Made by a program: the position numbers and the translations under genes. Below, in pieces: positions 8,834-17,002 of a stretch of DNA of 64,000 bases; within the stretch, counting starts at the first letter, position 1; each line of letters begins with the position of its first letter. Below the pieces are notes generated by a model. The model saw only the letters and a program-made list of their open reading frames with translations. It ran no database searches and was not told the origin of the DNA. This stretch comes from Mangrovimonas sp. YM274. GTDB lineage: Bacteria > Bacteroidota > Bacteroidia > Flavobacteriales > Flavobacteriaceae. The stretch spans positions 986,001-1,050,000 of the forward strand of contig NZ_CP133091.1 of the NCBI RefSeq assembly GCF_030908385.1, in the 5' to 3' direction.

Positions 8834-9465
8834 CCGTTGGTTAATTCCAAGTGCTTTGCCTGATGGATTAAATCTACAAGATTGGTAACATGTAATTTTT
8901 TGAATAACCTTGCTTTATAGGTACTCACGGTTTTTTCGTTAATATCCAACTCTTGTGCAATTTCTTTATTCTTTTTACCGGAAGACAATAGTTTTAAAAC
9001 TTCAACCTCTCGGGTAGAAAGGCGCTTGTACATCTTACTAGGAGACTTTTTAGTGTCGTTATAGTTAAGATGTTTGGACATATTACTGCTAAGGTAAATG
9101 CCGCCATTGTACACCTTTAAAATGGCCTCTTTGATTGTGTCGGTGTCTTCGGTTTTAGAAAGGTAGCCAGAAGCTCCCGCCTTTAAAACGCTGATGGCGT
9201 AGATTTCCTCGGGATGATGGCTAAAAAAGAGAACCTTTAAATTTTGATGTTCTTTCTTTATGGCTCTCAAAGCAGTGATTCCATTCAATTCTGGTAAATC
9301 AATTTCAGATACTACAACATCTACAGCATTTCGCCGGATGAATTCAAAAATTTCAATACCACTACCTACACTGCCTATAACCTGAATTTCTGGGTTAGAT
9401 TCAAATAGCAGCTCTAACCCTGTTCTAACAATCGGATGGTTGTCAACGACTAATACTTTAATCAT
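8830..9465 (-). CDS. LuxR/NarL-type response regulator with atypical receiver
   Basis: 211 residues: a receiver domain (1-120) and a LuxR-type helix-turn-helix (about 145-205; LSTREVEVLKLLSSGKKNKEIAQ). The invariant Lys (K104) and the Ser/Thr switch residue (S82) are kept. The phospho-acceptor position in the VSEIDLPELNG motif is Glu54 instead of Asp, and the acidic pair is D8-N9 instead of DD. Glu often mimics phospho-Asp, so the protein may be constitutively active or controlled by other means. No histidine kinase gene is nearby. It is a single gene converging on dnaG. Confidence 0.88.
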   Translation of the reverse strand: MIKVLVVDNHPIVRTGLELLFESNPEIQVIGSVGSGIEIFEFIRRNAVDVVVSEIDLPELNGITALRAIKKEHQNLKVLFFSHHPEEIYAISVLKAGASGYLSKTEDTDTIKEAILKVYNGGIYLSSNMSKHLNYNDTKKSPSKMYKRLSTREVEVLKLLSSGKKNKEIAQELDINEKTVSTYKARLFKKLHVTNLVDLIHQAKHLELTNG

Positions 9466-9615
9466 AATAGGAAAAAATTAGTAATTAAGTTAAAAATGCT
9501 ATTAACCAGAGTTGAAACTCAAGACCAGATTAAGAGGTATATGGGGTAGTTCTTTTTGTAAATGTAATGAAAAAAATAACAGGTTTAATGATTTCTGGTT
9601 AAAAATTAATAAGAA

Positions 9616-10404
9616 TTATCTTAAACTATCCGGAATTGTGCAAACAGGTATAGGGTTCATCTTGTGTTGGTTAGCTTTATTGAAGCGCATAAATATTTCA
9701 AAAACTTCCTTTTCGCGTCCTTCAAAATCATTGGCAGTTTTTCCTTCTTCTTTCATCGCCATGGCCCATTCCAATTCAGGGTAAGAAGCACCGATTTGGT
9801 CTTCGTCTGTGCGATCATCTCCCCATAAGCCATCTGTTGGAGCAGCGTCAATAATTTCTTGATTAACACCTAAATATTTGGCTATTTCGTAGACTTCGGT
9901 TTTCAATAAATCGGCAATAGGGCTTAAATCAACACCTCCATCTCCATATTTGGTATAAAAGCCAACACCAAAGTCTTCCACTTTGTTGCCGGTTCCAGCT
10001 ACGAGCAGTTTGTCAAGAGCGGCAAAATAATACAGCGACGTCATTCTTAACCTAGCTCTAGTATTGGCCAATGACATAAAACGATCGGCCTCATTGTCTA
10101 CAGGAGGCAAGGCCGCTACCAGACTGTCAAAAACAGGAGTTAAATTTACTTGCGTCATGCTTACTTTATCAAATTTGGATTGCATCCATTTTATATGGTT
10201 CAAGGCACGGCTTACCTGTGAAGGGGCTTGGTGGATTGGCATTTCCAGGCAAAGTAGGTCTAGGCCTGTCATGGCACATAGGGTAGAGGTTACGGCGGAG
10301 TCAATTCCTCCAGAAACCCCTATAACAAAGCCATTTACTTTTGCGTTGGTTGCGTAATCTTTTAGCCAATTTACAATGTGGTCAACAATTTTTTCTGTTT
10401 GCAT
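9616..10404 (-). CDS. nadE: NAD(+) synthetase
   Basis: Last step of NAD synthesis: amidation of deamido-NAD with ATP. 262 residues, the short form without a glutaminase domain, so ammonia is the likely donor. The PP-loop SGGIDS is at residues 31-36, and the deamido-NAD and ATP-binding stretches GTGNKVEDFGVGF and DLSPIADLLKTEVYE are clear. It is divergent from gldB, with a 91-base gap that holds the promoters of both. Confidence 0.95.
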   Translation of the reverse strand: MQTEKIVDHIVNWLKDYATNAKVNGFVIGVSGGIDSAVTSTLCAMTGLDLLCLEMPIHQAPSQVSRALNHIKWMQSKFDKVSMTQVNLTPVFDSLVAALPPVDNEADRFMSLANTRARLRMTSLYYFAALDKLLVAGTGNKVEDFGVGFYTKYGDGGVDLSPIADLLKTEVYEIAKYLGVNQEIIDAAPTDGLWGDDRTDEDQIGASYPELEWAMAMKEEGKTANDFEGREKEVFEIFMRFNKANQHKMNPIPVCTIPDSLR

Positions 10405-10432
10405 TTTAGTTACGATTTAAATCTAAGAATAG

Positions 10433-10440
10433 TACCTTTG
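10433..10440 (+). promoter_or_regulatory. Putative -7 element for gldBC
   Basis: TACCTTTG matches the TAnnTTTG consensus, 55 bases before the gldB ATG. No convincing -33 element is seen. Confidence 0.4.
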
Positions 10441-10495
10441 CAAACAAAAATAAACTAAACGGGTTAGGAATAAAAATAAACACAGTTTAAGTTTT

Positions 10496-11455
10496 ATGAA
10501 GAAAATAATTTTACTTTTCACTGTTCTAATCACGGTGTTATCATGCGATGAAACTTCAAAAACAGAGCAGGAAATAGCAAAAATTGATATTCCATTTTCA
10601 ATAGAGCGTTTTGATGAAGCTTTTGCAAAAGCCAGTCCGGTGGATTTACCCAAATTAAAAGCGCAATATCCGTTTTTGTTTTCAAAGAGAATTAGCGATT
10701 CTGTGTGGATTAACCGTATGCAGGATTCTTTGCAGCGGCAGTTATTTGAAGAAGTGAATGAGGAGTTTCACGATTTTGACGATGTGGAATTGGATATCGA
10801 AAAACTGTTCCAGCACTTAAAATATTACGATAAAACGTTTAGTGCGCCTAGGGTAATAACCTTAACCAATGATGTTGATTATCGTAACAAAACCATAGTA
10901 ACCGATACCATAGCATTGATAGCGCTTGATACTTATTTGGGAGCAGATCATGAGTTTTATGCTGGAATCCAAAAGTACATTGCCCAAAACATGACTAAAT
11001 CTCAAATTGTACCAGATTTGGCCAATAGTTATGCCGAGAAATATAGCTTTCAACTGCAACGAAAAACCTTGCTGGATGAAATGGTGTATTATGGTAAGCT
11101 ATTGTATTTTAAGGACCTTATGATTCCCTTTAAGACAGATGCAGAAAAAATGGGCTATTTGCCAGAACAGTTAACTTGGGCTCAAAATAACGAGAGCTAT
11201 ATCTGGAGGTATTTTATCGACAAGGAAATGCTATATAGTACAGATGCAGCCTTGAGTGGGAGATTTATTGCACCGGCACCTTTTTCAAAATTTTATCTGG
11301 AATTGGATAGGGAATCCCCTGGGCGATTGGGGCAATTTATTGGCTGGCAAATTGTACGTTCTTACATGGAGCATAATGAGACAGATTTTAGGGATATGCT
11401 TCAAATGGAAGCCATCGAAATTTTTAATAATTCAAAATATAAACCACGTAAATAA
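10496..11455 (+). CDS. gldB: Gliding motility lipoprotein GldB
   Basis: Lipoprotein needed for gliding and surface-adhesin movement in Flavobacteriia. 319 residues, close to the family length. The signal peptide ends in the lipobox LITVLSC, so Cys17 is lipidated. GldB-typical stretches include PFSIERFDEAFAKA near the mature N terminus and LTNDVDYRNK in the middle. The biochemical role is unknown; a zincin-like relation to DUF2268 has been suggested for the family, but no HExxH is present here. The stop codon overlaps the gldC start (TAATG), so the two are coupled. Confidence 0.93.
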   Translation: MKKIILLFTVLITVLSCDETSKTEQEIAKIDIPFSIERFDEAFAKASPVDLPKLKAQYPFLFSKRISDSVWINRMQDSLQRQLFEEVNEEFHDFDDVELDIEKLFQHLKYYDKTFSAPRVITLTNDVDYRNKTIVTDTIALIALDTYLGADHEFYAGIQKYIAQNMTKSQIVPDLANSYAEKYSFQLQRKTLLDEMVYYGKLLYFKDLMIPFKTDAEKMGYLPEQLTWAQNNESYIWRYFIDKEMLYSTDAALSGRFIAPAPFSKFYLELDRESPGRLGQFIGWQIVRSYMEHNETDFRDMLQMEAIEIFNNSKYKPRK

Positions 11456-11793
11456 TGGCAGATAATATAAAATCAACAATCACACTTAATGTAGAATTGG
11501 ACGAAAACCGTATTCCGGAAACTTTGAGTTGGACGGCTAAGGATGGCGGTATTGAAAATGAAGAGGCCAAGGCCATGTTGTTGTCGGTTTGGGATAGTAA
11601 AGCACAGGAAACCTTGCGTATCGATTTATGGACCAAAGACATGCCTGTTGATGAAATGAAAAAGTTTTTCCATCAAACCTTGGTGGCCATGAGTGATACG
11701 TTTAATCGTGCTACCCAAGATGAAAAAATGACGGCAACTATGAAGGATTTCTGTGATTATTTTGCGGAGAAATTGGAGTTGAAAAAGAAATAA
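11455..11793 (+). CDS. gldC: Gliding motility protein GldC
   Basis: 112-residue cytosolic protein with the family pattern SxITLNVELDENRIPETLSW near the start and the motif FNRATQDEKM near the end. It is encoded directly after gldB in known gliding bacteria. It supports gliding but is not essential, and its exact action is unknown. It is translationally coupled to gldB and followed by a strong terminator, which defines a two-gene operon. Confidence 0.93.
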   Translation: MADNIKSTITLNVELDENRIPETLSWTAKDGGIENEEAKAMLLSVWDSKAQETLRIDLWTKDMPVDEMKKFFHQTLVAMSDTFNRATQDEKMTATMKDFCDYFAEKLELKKK

Positions 11794-11890
11794 CCAATTG
11801 ATTTTTAGTTTAATAATTAGGTAACCTTTAGATAACTTATCTAGATAGGGTTATTCCTATTTTTACAGGGCTATTAATCAATTATTTAAA

Positions 11891-11936
11891 AACATTAGTT
11901 AGGCTTTCACGGGAGAAAGCAACTAATGTTTTTTTT
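11891..11936 (+). terminator. Rho-independent terminator of gldBC
   Basis: A 10-bp outer stem AACATTAGTT/AACTAATGTT (one base bulged) plus a GCTTTC/GAAAGC inner stem, followed by a T-tract of 8. Confidence 0.9.
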
Positions 11937-11951
11937 GTTTAAATTAGCCTT

Positions 11952-12566
11952 ATGCGAAATATCCTTTTAGGCATTTTAATCACTTTGGCAGTACTTTTGG
12001 GCTTCAAATATTGTACAGAGCAAAAGAAAGACGAAGCAGTGCTTTTGGAAAGTTCTGCATTAATTCAGGAGCAGATTCGCAATGTTGGAAAATTGGTGGT
12101 TACCGAAGGTCATTTTAGTGAGGTATTTAACTATAAAAATTCCAAGGAGCTTTTCGGTTCCTACTTTACTTCAGATAAAAAGGCTTTGGTGGTGGTGAAT
12201 GCAGATGTGACCATTTCCTACGATTTGAGCAAAATTGAATATGAAGTGGATAATGTGAACAAAATCCTGAGAATAAAAAGCATCCCTAAAGAAGAAATTA
12301 AGATAAGCCCAGATTTGGAATACTACGATGTGCAATCGGATTTCTTCAACCCATTCGAAGCCAAAGACTATAACATCATCAATCAAAAAGTAAAGGCCTC
12401 TTTGGCAAAAAAGTTGGAAGCTTCCCAAATGAAGGTTAATGCTAAGGATAGATTACTTAGCGAACTGTCCAAATTTTATATCCTGACCAATTCATTGGGA
12501 TGGACGTTAGAGTATAATGAAACACCTATCTATGTGTTGGAAGAGTTGCAGAATTTACAACTATAA
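11952..12566 (+). CDS. DUF4230 domain-containing protein
   Basis: 204 residues. An N-terminal hydrophobic helix (residues 4-20) anchors the protein in the inner membrane or acts as an uncleaved signal. The rest is the DUF4230 fold, a family of unknown function found in many Gram-negative and Gram-positive species. Visible features are the VGKLVVTEGHFSEV segment, a central VVNADVTISYDLSKIEYEVD strand pair and an amphipathic C-terminal helix. Its last codons overlap by 6 bases the end of the convergent rhodanese gene. Confidence 0.8.
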   Translation: MRNILLGILITLAVLLGFKYCTEQKKDEAVLLESSALIQEQIRNVGKLVVTEGHFSEVFNYKNSKELFGSYFTSDKKALVVVNADVTISYDLSKIEYEVDNVNKILRIKSIPKEEIKISPDLEYYDVQSDFFNPFEAKDYNIINQKVKASLAKKLEASQMKVNAKDRLLSELSKFYILTNSLGWTLEYNETPIYVLEELQNLQL

Positions 12567-12866
12567 ATGACTTTTTAAACTTTTCCATCCACCACCGTTT
12601 ATAGCATCAATATTATTTAAATTGAGGTATTTGGCAGCTTTGGCAGATCTTACGCCACTAGCACAACAAACAACAATAGGTTTGTCCAGTTCCTTAAGGT
12701 CGTCAACATGGTTGCGCAAATCATCAAGAGGTATGTGTTTAGAGCCTTCAATAGCACCAGATTTGTATTCATCTTTGGTCCTTACATCTATAATAATTGC
12801 TCCTCTTTTGATATATTTTTTTATTTTGTACGAGTTGGACCCGAAAAGAAATGATAATAGTCCCAT
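12561..12866 (-). CDS. Rhodanese-like domain protein
   Basis: 101-residue single-domain rhodanese (sulfurtransferase fold). The active-site loop is CASGVRS with catalytic Cys68; substrate-entry features IDVRTKDEYKSGAIEGSKHIP are intact. It may carry persulfide sulfur or detoxify thiosulfate or cyanide; the acceptor is unknown. I chose ATG at 12866 (MGLLSFLFGS) because the family starts there; an in-frame start at 12902 would add 12 residues of unlikely sequence. The gene is divergent from the tetR gene. Confidence 0.85.
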   Translation of the reverse strand: MGLLSFLFGSNSYKIKKYIKRGAIIIDVRTKDEYKSGAIEGSKHIPLDDLRNHVDDLKELDKPIVVCCASGVRSAKAAKYLNLNNIDAINGGGWKSLKSHL

Positions 12867-12928
12867 GGCTTTTTTCTTTAAATTTACGAAATTAACAACC
12901 ATTCAACGAGTGGTAAAAACTTGAAATA

Positions 12929-13507
12929 TTGAATACTACTGCCAGTACCCGAAAAGATGAAATTATTAAAACTGCCGCTAGACTTTTTAAAGAAAAGGGC
13001 TATAGTGCCGTAAGTATGCGTGATTTGGCTGCCACGATGGGAATCAAGGCGGCAAGCTTGTATAATCATATTAGTTCCAAGCAGGAAATTCTTAAGGATA
13101 TCATTATTTCGTTGGCAGAAACATTTACGGCAGGAATGCAGGAGATTAAATCGGCCGATATTTCCAATATTGAGAAACTTCGCAAAATAGTAACGTTGCA
13201 TGTGGATATCACTTCCAAGAATACCTCCGGCATGGCTTCTTTAAATAATGATTGGATGCATCTAGAGGAAAAGCTGGAGTATTATTTAACCTTGCGCACA
13301 GATTACGAAGAGGAGTTTCGAGATATTCTAATAAAGGGTATCGAAGCAGGCGAAATCGAGGATTCTAATGTCGATGTCATGCTGTTTTCCATGCTATCTA
13401 CCTTGCGCTCTCTGTATTTGTGGATTCCAAAGAAAGAAGATTTGAACCCTGAAGAGCTTTCCGAAAATTTAAGTAATGTCCTAATCCATGGCATTGTGCA
13501 ACCTTGA
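12929..13507 (+). CDS. TetR-family regulator, probable repressor of the paa genes
   Basis: 192 residues. The N-terminal helix-turn-helix (about 10-55; KTAARLFKEKGYSAVSMRDLAATMG) is typical of TetR. The C-terminal ligand domain has no distinctive motif. The start is TTG (MNTTASTRKD). It lies directly upstream of, and on the same strand as, the phenylacetate cluster, and an 18-bp palindromic operator lies between them, overlapping the expected transcription start of paaE. TetR repressors that respond to phenylacetyl-CoA (PaaR type) are known in other phyla; the ligand here is inferred. I see no copy of the operator before this gene itself, so it is probably not autoregulated through that site. 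Confidence 0.85.
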   Translation: MNTTASTRKDEIIKTAARLFKEKGYSAVSMRDLAATMGIKAASLYNHISSKQEILKDIIISLAETFTAGMQEIKSADISNIEKLRKIVTLHVDITSKNTSGMASLNNDWMHLEEKLEYYLTLRTDYEEEFRDILIKGIEAGEIEDSNVDVMLFSMLSTLRSLYLWIPKKEDLNPEELSENLSNVLIHGIVQP

Positions 13508-13589
13508 ATTTATTGCAGTTGAACGCAATTTTTTAGCAACTAAATTTCGATATCAATAAATAAGAAGCGTTAAGCTTTCGAAATTAACA

Positions 13590-13618
13590 TTTGTATCTCG
13601 AAATATTTTGTAAATTTG
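13590..13618 (+). promoter_or_regulatory. Promoter of the phenylacetate operon
   Basis: TTTG at 13590-13593 and TAAATTTG at 13611-13618 match the Bacteroidota -33 and -7 elements, with a slightly short spacer of 17. Transcription would begin at about 13623-13626, at the edge of the operator. Confidence 0.6.
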
Positions 13619-13624
13619 CTATCA

Positions 13625-13642
13625 AACTAACAAGTGTTAGTT
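13625..13642. promoter_or_regulatory. TetR-type operator before paaE
   Basis: Perfect inverted repeat with 8-base arms AACTAACA / TGTTAGTT around the central AG, 18 bp in total. It starts 6 bases after the -7 element and ends 19 bases before the paaE ATG, the right place to block initiation. A related 18-mer occurs at 25487-25504. Confidence 0.75.
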
Positions 13643-13661
13643 AAAATGCATGTAACAAAAT

Positions 13662-14735
13662 ATGGCAGAGTTTTATCGAATAAAAGTTTCAGATATATAC
13701 AGGGAAACCAAGGATACAGTAGTGGTGTCCTTTGATATTCCTGAAGATTTAAAAGACGTTTTCAAGTTTAAGCAAGGGCAACATTTAACCTTGCGCAAAG
13801 AAATAAATGGGCAGGATGTGCGAAGAAATTATTCGCTTTGCTCCAGTCCGTTGGACAATGAGTGGAAGGTGGCCATTAAAACCATTAGAGGAGGGCTGTT
13901 TTCCAATTATGCTTTTAATGAATTACAGGCTGGAGATGAGTTAGAAGTGATGCCGCCGCATGGGGAATTCTTTGTGGAGTGCGAAGCAGAAAGTGCTAAC
14001 AACTACATTGCCTTTGCTGCCGGTAGTGGGATTACCCCAATGCTATCCATTATCAAGACCCATTTGCACAAAGAGCCACAGAGTACATTCAAGTTGTTTT
14101 ACTTGAATCGCACCGTGAAATCCATTATCTTTAAGGAAGAAATAGAGCAGCTCAAAAATGAGTTTTTTGGACGTTTTCAAGTGTTTTACTTTTTAACCAA
14201 AGAACAGCGTGATATCCCATTCCTTAACGGACGTTTTGACCACGAAAAACTAGAGATTTTAACCAACAGATTTATTGATATACCAGATACGGCACATGCC
14301 TTTATTTGTGGGCCTCAAGACATGATCTTTTTGATTCGAGACGAGCTTCAGGCGGCAGGATTGCCTAAAGAGAACATTCATTATGAATTGTTTTTCTCTG
14401 GAAGTTCCGAAGAAGAAAACAAGCATATCGCCGAAGTTTTGGAAGAGAAAGTAGATGGTACCGAAGTGACCATTATAGATGGTGGAAAGGAATTCCATTT
14501 CATTATGGAAGATGATTTCGACAACATTTTGGATGGGGCTCTAGCCGCAGGAGCCGATTTGCCTTTCGCTTGTAAAGGTGGGGTTTGCTCTACTTGTAAA
14601 TGTCAGGTGAAGGAAGGTTCGGTTAAAATGAAAATCAACTATGCTTTGGAAGACAAAGAGGTAGCGCAAAACTATGTGTTAAGCTGTCAAGCGGTACCAA
14701 CGACAGATAAAGTAGTGGTTGACTTTGATGTGTAA
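13662..14735 (+). CDS. paaE: 1,2-phenylacetyl-CoA epoxidase, reductase subunit PaaE
   Basis: Passes electrons from NAD(P)H through FAD and a 2Fe-2S cluster to the diiron epoxidase PaaABC. 357 residues: FAD-binding barrel (1-100; RRNYSLCSS), nucleotide-binding domain (about 110-235; AAGSGITPMLS), plant-type ferredoxin domain (about 265-357) with cluster ligands C304, C309, C312 and C342. It is the first gene of the cluster, whereas in E. coli paaE is fifth. The operator and promoter directly upstream make it the leader of the operon. Confidence 0.95.
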   Translation: MAEFYRIKVSDIYRETKDTVVVSFDIPEDLKDVFKFKQGQHLTLRKEINGQDVRRNYSLCSSPLDNEWKVAIKTIRGGLFSNYAFNELQAGDELEVMPPHGEFFVECEAESANNYIAFAAGSGITPMLSIIKTHLHKEPQSTFKLFYLNRTVKSIIFKEEIEQLKNEFFGRFQVFYFLTKEQRDIPFLNGRFDHEKLEILTNRFIDIPDTAHAFICGPQDMIFLIRDELQAAGLPKENIHYELFFSGSSEEENKHIAEVLEEKVDGTEVTIIDGGKEFHFIMEDDFDNILDGALAAGADLPFACKGGVCSTCKCQVKEGSVKMKINYALEDKEVAQNYVLSCQAVPTTDKVVVDFDV

Positions 14736-14788
14736 GAATTCAGAAGAAGAGAATTCTTTAAAGTATTGAAACAATTAATTTAAACATA

Positions 14789-14802
14789 CCTGTTTGGGCA
14801 GG
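14789..14802. repeat. Short hairpin between paaE and paaA
   Basis: CCTG-TTTGGG-CAGG palindrome shortly before the paaA start; one of a set of small hairpins in gaps of this operon. Confidence 0.5.
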
Positions 14803-14810
14803 CATAAATT

Positions 14811-15767
14811 ATGAGTGAAGAACAAATTAAAAATTTAGAAGAACAATTCGAGGCACGTATTGCACGTGACGAGAAAATAGAGCCTAAAGATTGGATGCCG
14901 GAAAAATACCGCCAAACCCATATTAGGCAAATATCGCAACATGCCCATTCAGAAATTGTGGGAATGTTGCCAGAAGGAAATTGGATTACAAGAGCACCTT
15001 CGTTAAGAAGAAAAGTGGCGTTATTGGCCAAGGTTCAGGATGAGGCTGGTCATGGTTTGTATTTGTATTCAGCCTGTGAAACTTTAGGGATTTCTCGTGA
15101 CGAATTGTATGAGCAGTTGCATTCCGGTAAGGCTAAATATTCCTCGATATTCAATTATCCAACTGTTACTTGGGCCGATATGGGAGCCATTGGTTGGTTG
15201 GTAGATGGCGCCGCCATTATCAATCAAGTGCCCTTGTGCAATACCTCATTTGGACCTTATGCTAGAGCTATGGTGAGAGTGTGTAAGGAAGAAAGTTTCC
15301 ACCAACGTCAAGGCTATGAAATCATGCTGAAACTTTGTCAAGGAGCTCCGGAACAAAAAGAAATGGCTCAGGATGCTTTAAACCGTTGGTGGTGGCCTAG
15401 TTTGATGATGTTTGGTCCTACCGATGCAGAATCAACCCACACCGAACAATCCATGAAATGGAAGTTGAAGCGCAAAACGAATGACGAATTGCGTCAGCAG
15501 TTTATTGACCAAACGGTACCTCAGGCAGAAATTCTAGGTTTAACCATTCCAGATCCAGATTTAAAGTGGAATGAAGAACGCGGAAGCTATGATTTTGGTG
15601 AAATTAATTGGGATGAGTTTTGGCAAGTGGTAAAAGGGCACGGACCAATGAACAAGGAACGTATGAAAGCTCGTGTGGGAGCATGGGAACGCGGCGAGTG
15701 GGTGCGTGATGCAGCTATGGCACATGCCGAAAAGCAACAAGAAAGAAAAGAAAAACAAGCAGTTTAA
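14811..15767 (+). CDS. paaA: 1,2-phenylacetyl-CoA epoxidase, catalytic subunit PaaA
   Basis: Diiron monooxygenase that epoxidises the ring of phenylacetyl-CoA at C1-C2. 318 residues, the usual length. Ferritin-like four-helix bundle with iron ligands in the segments [35 protein letters not shown] and the second E-x-x-H helix; [16 protein letters not shown] is typical of PaaA. The start ATG is followed by [15 protein letters not shown]. It forms the catalytic complex with PaaB and PaaC. Confidence 0.97.
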   Translation: MSEEQIKNLEEQFEARIARDEKIEPKDWMPEKYRQTHIRQISQHAHSEIVGMLPEGNWITRAPSLRRKVALLAKVQDEAGHGLYLYSACETLGISRDELYEQLHSGKAKYSSIFNYPTVTWADMGAIGWLVDGAAIINQVPLCNTSFGPYARAMVRVCKEESFHQRQGYEIMLKLCQGAPEQKEMAQDALNRWWWPSLMMFGPTDAESTHTEQSMKWKLKRKTNDELRQQFIDQTVPQAEILGLTIPDPDLKWNEERGSYDFGEINWDEFWQVVKGHGPMNKERMKARVGAWERGEWVRDAAMAHAEKQQERKEKQAV

Positions 15768-15777
15768 AAATAATATT

Positions 15778-16065
15778 ATGTCAACAAAAAACTGGCCTCT
15801 TTGGGAAGTCTTTGTAAGAAGTAAAAACGGATTGGAACACAGACATTTTGGTAGCTTACATGCGGCCGATGCCGAGATGGCATTGGAAAATGCACGTGAT
15901 GTCTACACGAGAAGAAATGAAGGTGTGAGCATTTGGGTGGTAGAATCAAAGTATATCACTGCTTCAAACCCAGAACATAGTGGTGAAATGTTTGAGCCGG
16001 CCCAGGATAAGGTGTATCGTCATCCTACCTTTTATGACTTGCCGGACGAAGTAAAACATATGTAG
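15778..16065 (+). CDS. paaB: 1,2-phenylacetyl-CoA epoxidase, subunit PaaB
   Basis: Small structural subunit that bridges PaaA-PaaC heterodimers in the epoxidase. 95 residues. Family motifs: WPLWEVFVRSKNGLEHRHFG at the N terminus, AARDVYTRR-like ENARDVYTRRNEGVSIWVV in the middle, and YRHPTFYDLPDEV near the end. The ATG at 15778 follows the paaA stop by 10 bases. A longer in-frame extension upstream overlaps paaA and is not part of the protein. Confidence 0.95.
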   Translation: MSTKNWPLWEVFVRSKNGLEHRHFGSLHAADAEMALENARDVYTRRNEGVSIWVVESKYITASNPEHSGEMFEPAQDKVYRHPTFYDLPDEVKHM

Positions 16066-16107
16066 TGGTTTCCTGAAAACGGGAAATTCGTAAGTAAAAC
16101 AAATGTC

Positions 16108-16151
16108 ACTTCGAGTAATTTGTACGATAGTAACAAATTGTATCGAGAAGT
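16108..16151. repeat. Imperfect palindrome between paaB and paaC
   Basis: Arms ACTTCGAG..AATTTGT and ACAAATT..TCGAGAAGT around a 9-base loop. Similar TTCGAG/CTCGAA-bearing imperfect hairpins are common as dispersed intergenic repeats in Flavobacteriaceae (family knowledge). A reduced version (TTTCGAGAGAAATCGAGA) follows paaC at about 16978. Confidence 0.5.
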
Positions 16152-16162
16152 AATTAAACAGA

Positions 16163-16180
16163 TTCCCACTTTTGTGGGAA
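16163..16180. repeat. Hairpin 6 bases before paaC
   Basis: TTCCCAC-TTTT-GTGGGAA, a perfect 7-bp stem. A related copy (TACCCACTTTTGTGGCCA) stands at 20373-20390 before paaJ in the same position relative to the start. Confidence 0.6.
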
Positions 16181-16186
16181 AGAGAT

Positions 16187-16939
16187 ATGAAAGACAATTT
16201 ATATAGATACATACTAGGCATTGCCGATAACTCTTTGATTTTGGGTCAAAGGTTGGGAGAACTGTGCGGACACGGGCCAAATTTGGAAACCGATATTGCC
16301 TGTACCAATATGTCCTTGGATTTGTTGGGGCAAGTACGCAGTTATTATCAATATGCCGCAAAAATAAAAGGAGAAGGCGCTTCCGAAGATAGTATCGCAT
16401 TCCTTCGAAAGGAACGGGAATATTACAATGTACTCTTGGTGGAGCAGCCTAATACAGATTTTGGATACACCATGGCACGTCAATTTTTGTTTGATGTGTA
16501 TCATTTGTTGTTCCTAACCGAATTACAAAAAAGTAGCGATCTAACCTTGTCGGCCATTGCTACAAAATCCATCAAGGAAGTAAGCTATCACCAACGGTTT
16601 TCATCCGATTGGATCAAACGTTTGGGGGATGGAACCGAAGAAAGCAATACACGCATTCAAACCGCCATCAACGATCTTTGGACTTATACCGATGAGTTGT
16701 TTCATCTAACGGATACAGATAAAGCGATGGTTGAAGAAGGTATTGGAGTGGATGTGACGACACTTAAGGAAGCTTATTACAAAACGGTTTCTGAAGTGTT
16801 GGAAGAAGCAAGGATAGAAATTCCAGAATCCAAGTATTTTCAAAAAGGAGGAAAACAAGGAATTCACACAGAGCACATGGGTTATTTGTTGGCCGATATG
16901 CAATACATGCAACGCGCCTACCCAAATATGGAGTGGTAA
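16187..16939 (+). CDS. paaC: 1,2-phenylacetyl-CoA epoxidase, structural subunit PaaC
   Basis: Ferritin-like partner of PaaA that lacks its own iron and stabilises the catalytic subunit. 250 residues from ATG at 16187 (MKDNLYRYILGIADN); a TTG 15 bases earlier in frame is less likely because it falls in the hairpin. Family motifs: LGQRLGELCGHGP, DIACTNMSLDLLGQ and a C-terminal HTEHMGYLLADMQYMQRAYP. Separated from paaB by 121 bases holding two hairpins, unusual inside an operon. Confidence 0.95.
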   Translation: MKDNLYRYILGIADNSLILGQRLGELCGHGPNLETDIACTNMSLDLLGQVRSYYQYAAKIKGEGASEDSIAFLRKEREYYNVLLVEQPNTDFGYTMARQFLFDVYHLLFLTELQKSSDLTLSAIATKSIKEVSYHQRFSSDWIKRLGDGTEESNTRIQTAINDLWTYTDELFHLTDTDKAMVEEGIGVDVTTLKEAYYKTVSEVLEEARIEIPESKYFQKGGKQGIHTEHMGYLLADMQYMQRAYPNMEW

Positions 16940-16940
16940 A

Positions 16941-16960
16941 ATTCCTGCGAAAGCAGGAAT
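16941..16960. repeat. Palindrome directly after paaC
   Basis: ATTCCTGC-GAAA-GCAGGAAT, perfect 8-bp stem, one base after the paaC stop. A twin with loop AAAG lies directly after paaI. Confidence 0.7.
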
Positions 16961-17002
16961 CTAAAATTAACTGTAGTTTCGAGAGAAATCGAGAGGTTTA
17001 AA

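Noticed and set aside
9512..9784. Plus-strand frame of 90 codons across the nadE 3' end
   Set aside because: It is mostly antisense to nadE, with no signal or motif; nadE is certain.
11891..11930. AACATTAGTT/AACTAATGTT as a third TetR operator
   Set aside because: The arms resemble the operator halves, but they form the stem of a clear terminator with an inner stem and T-tract, and the arms are 20 bases apart.
12867..12928. Operator in the gap before the tetR gene
   Set aside because: I found no AACTAACA-like palindrome in these 62 bases.
15673..15777. Extended N terminus for PaaB
   Set aside because: The frame runs through the paaA 3' end; the conserved PaaB start is at 15778.
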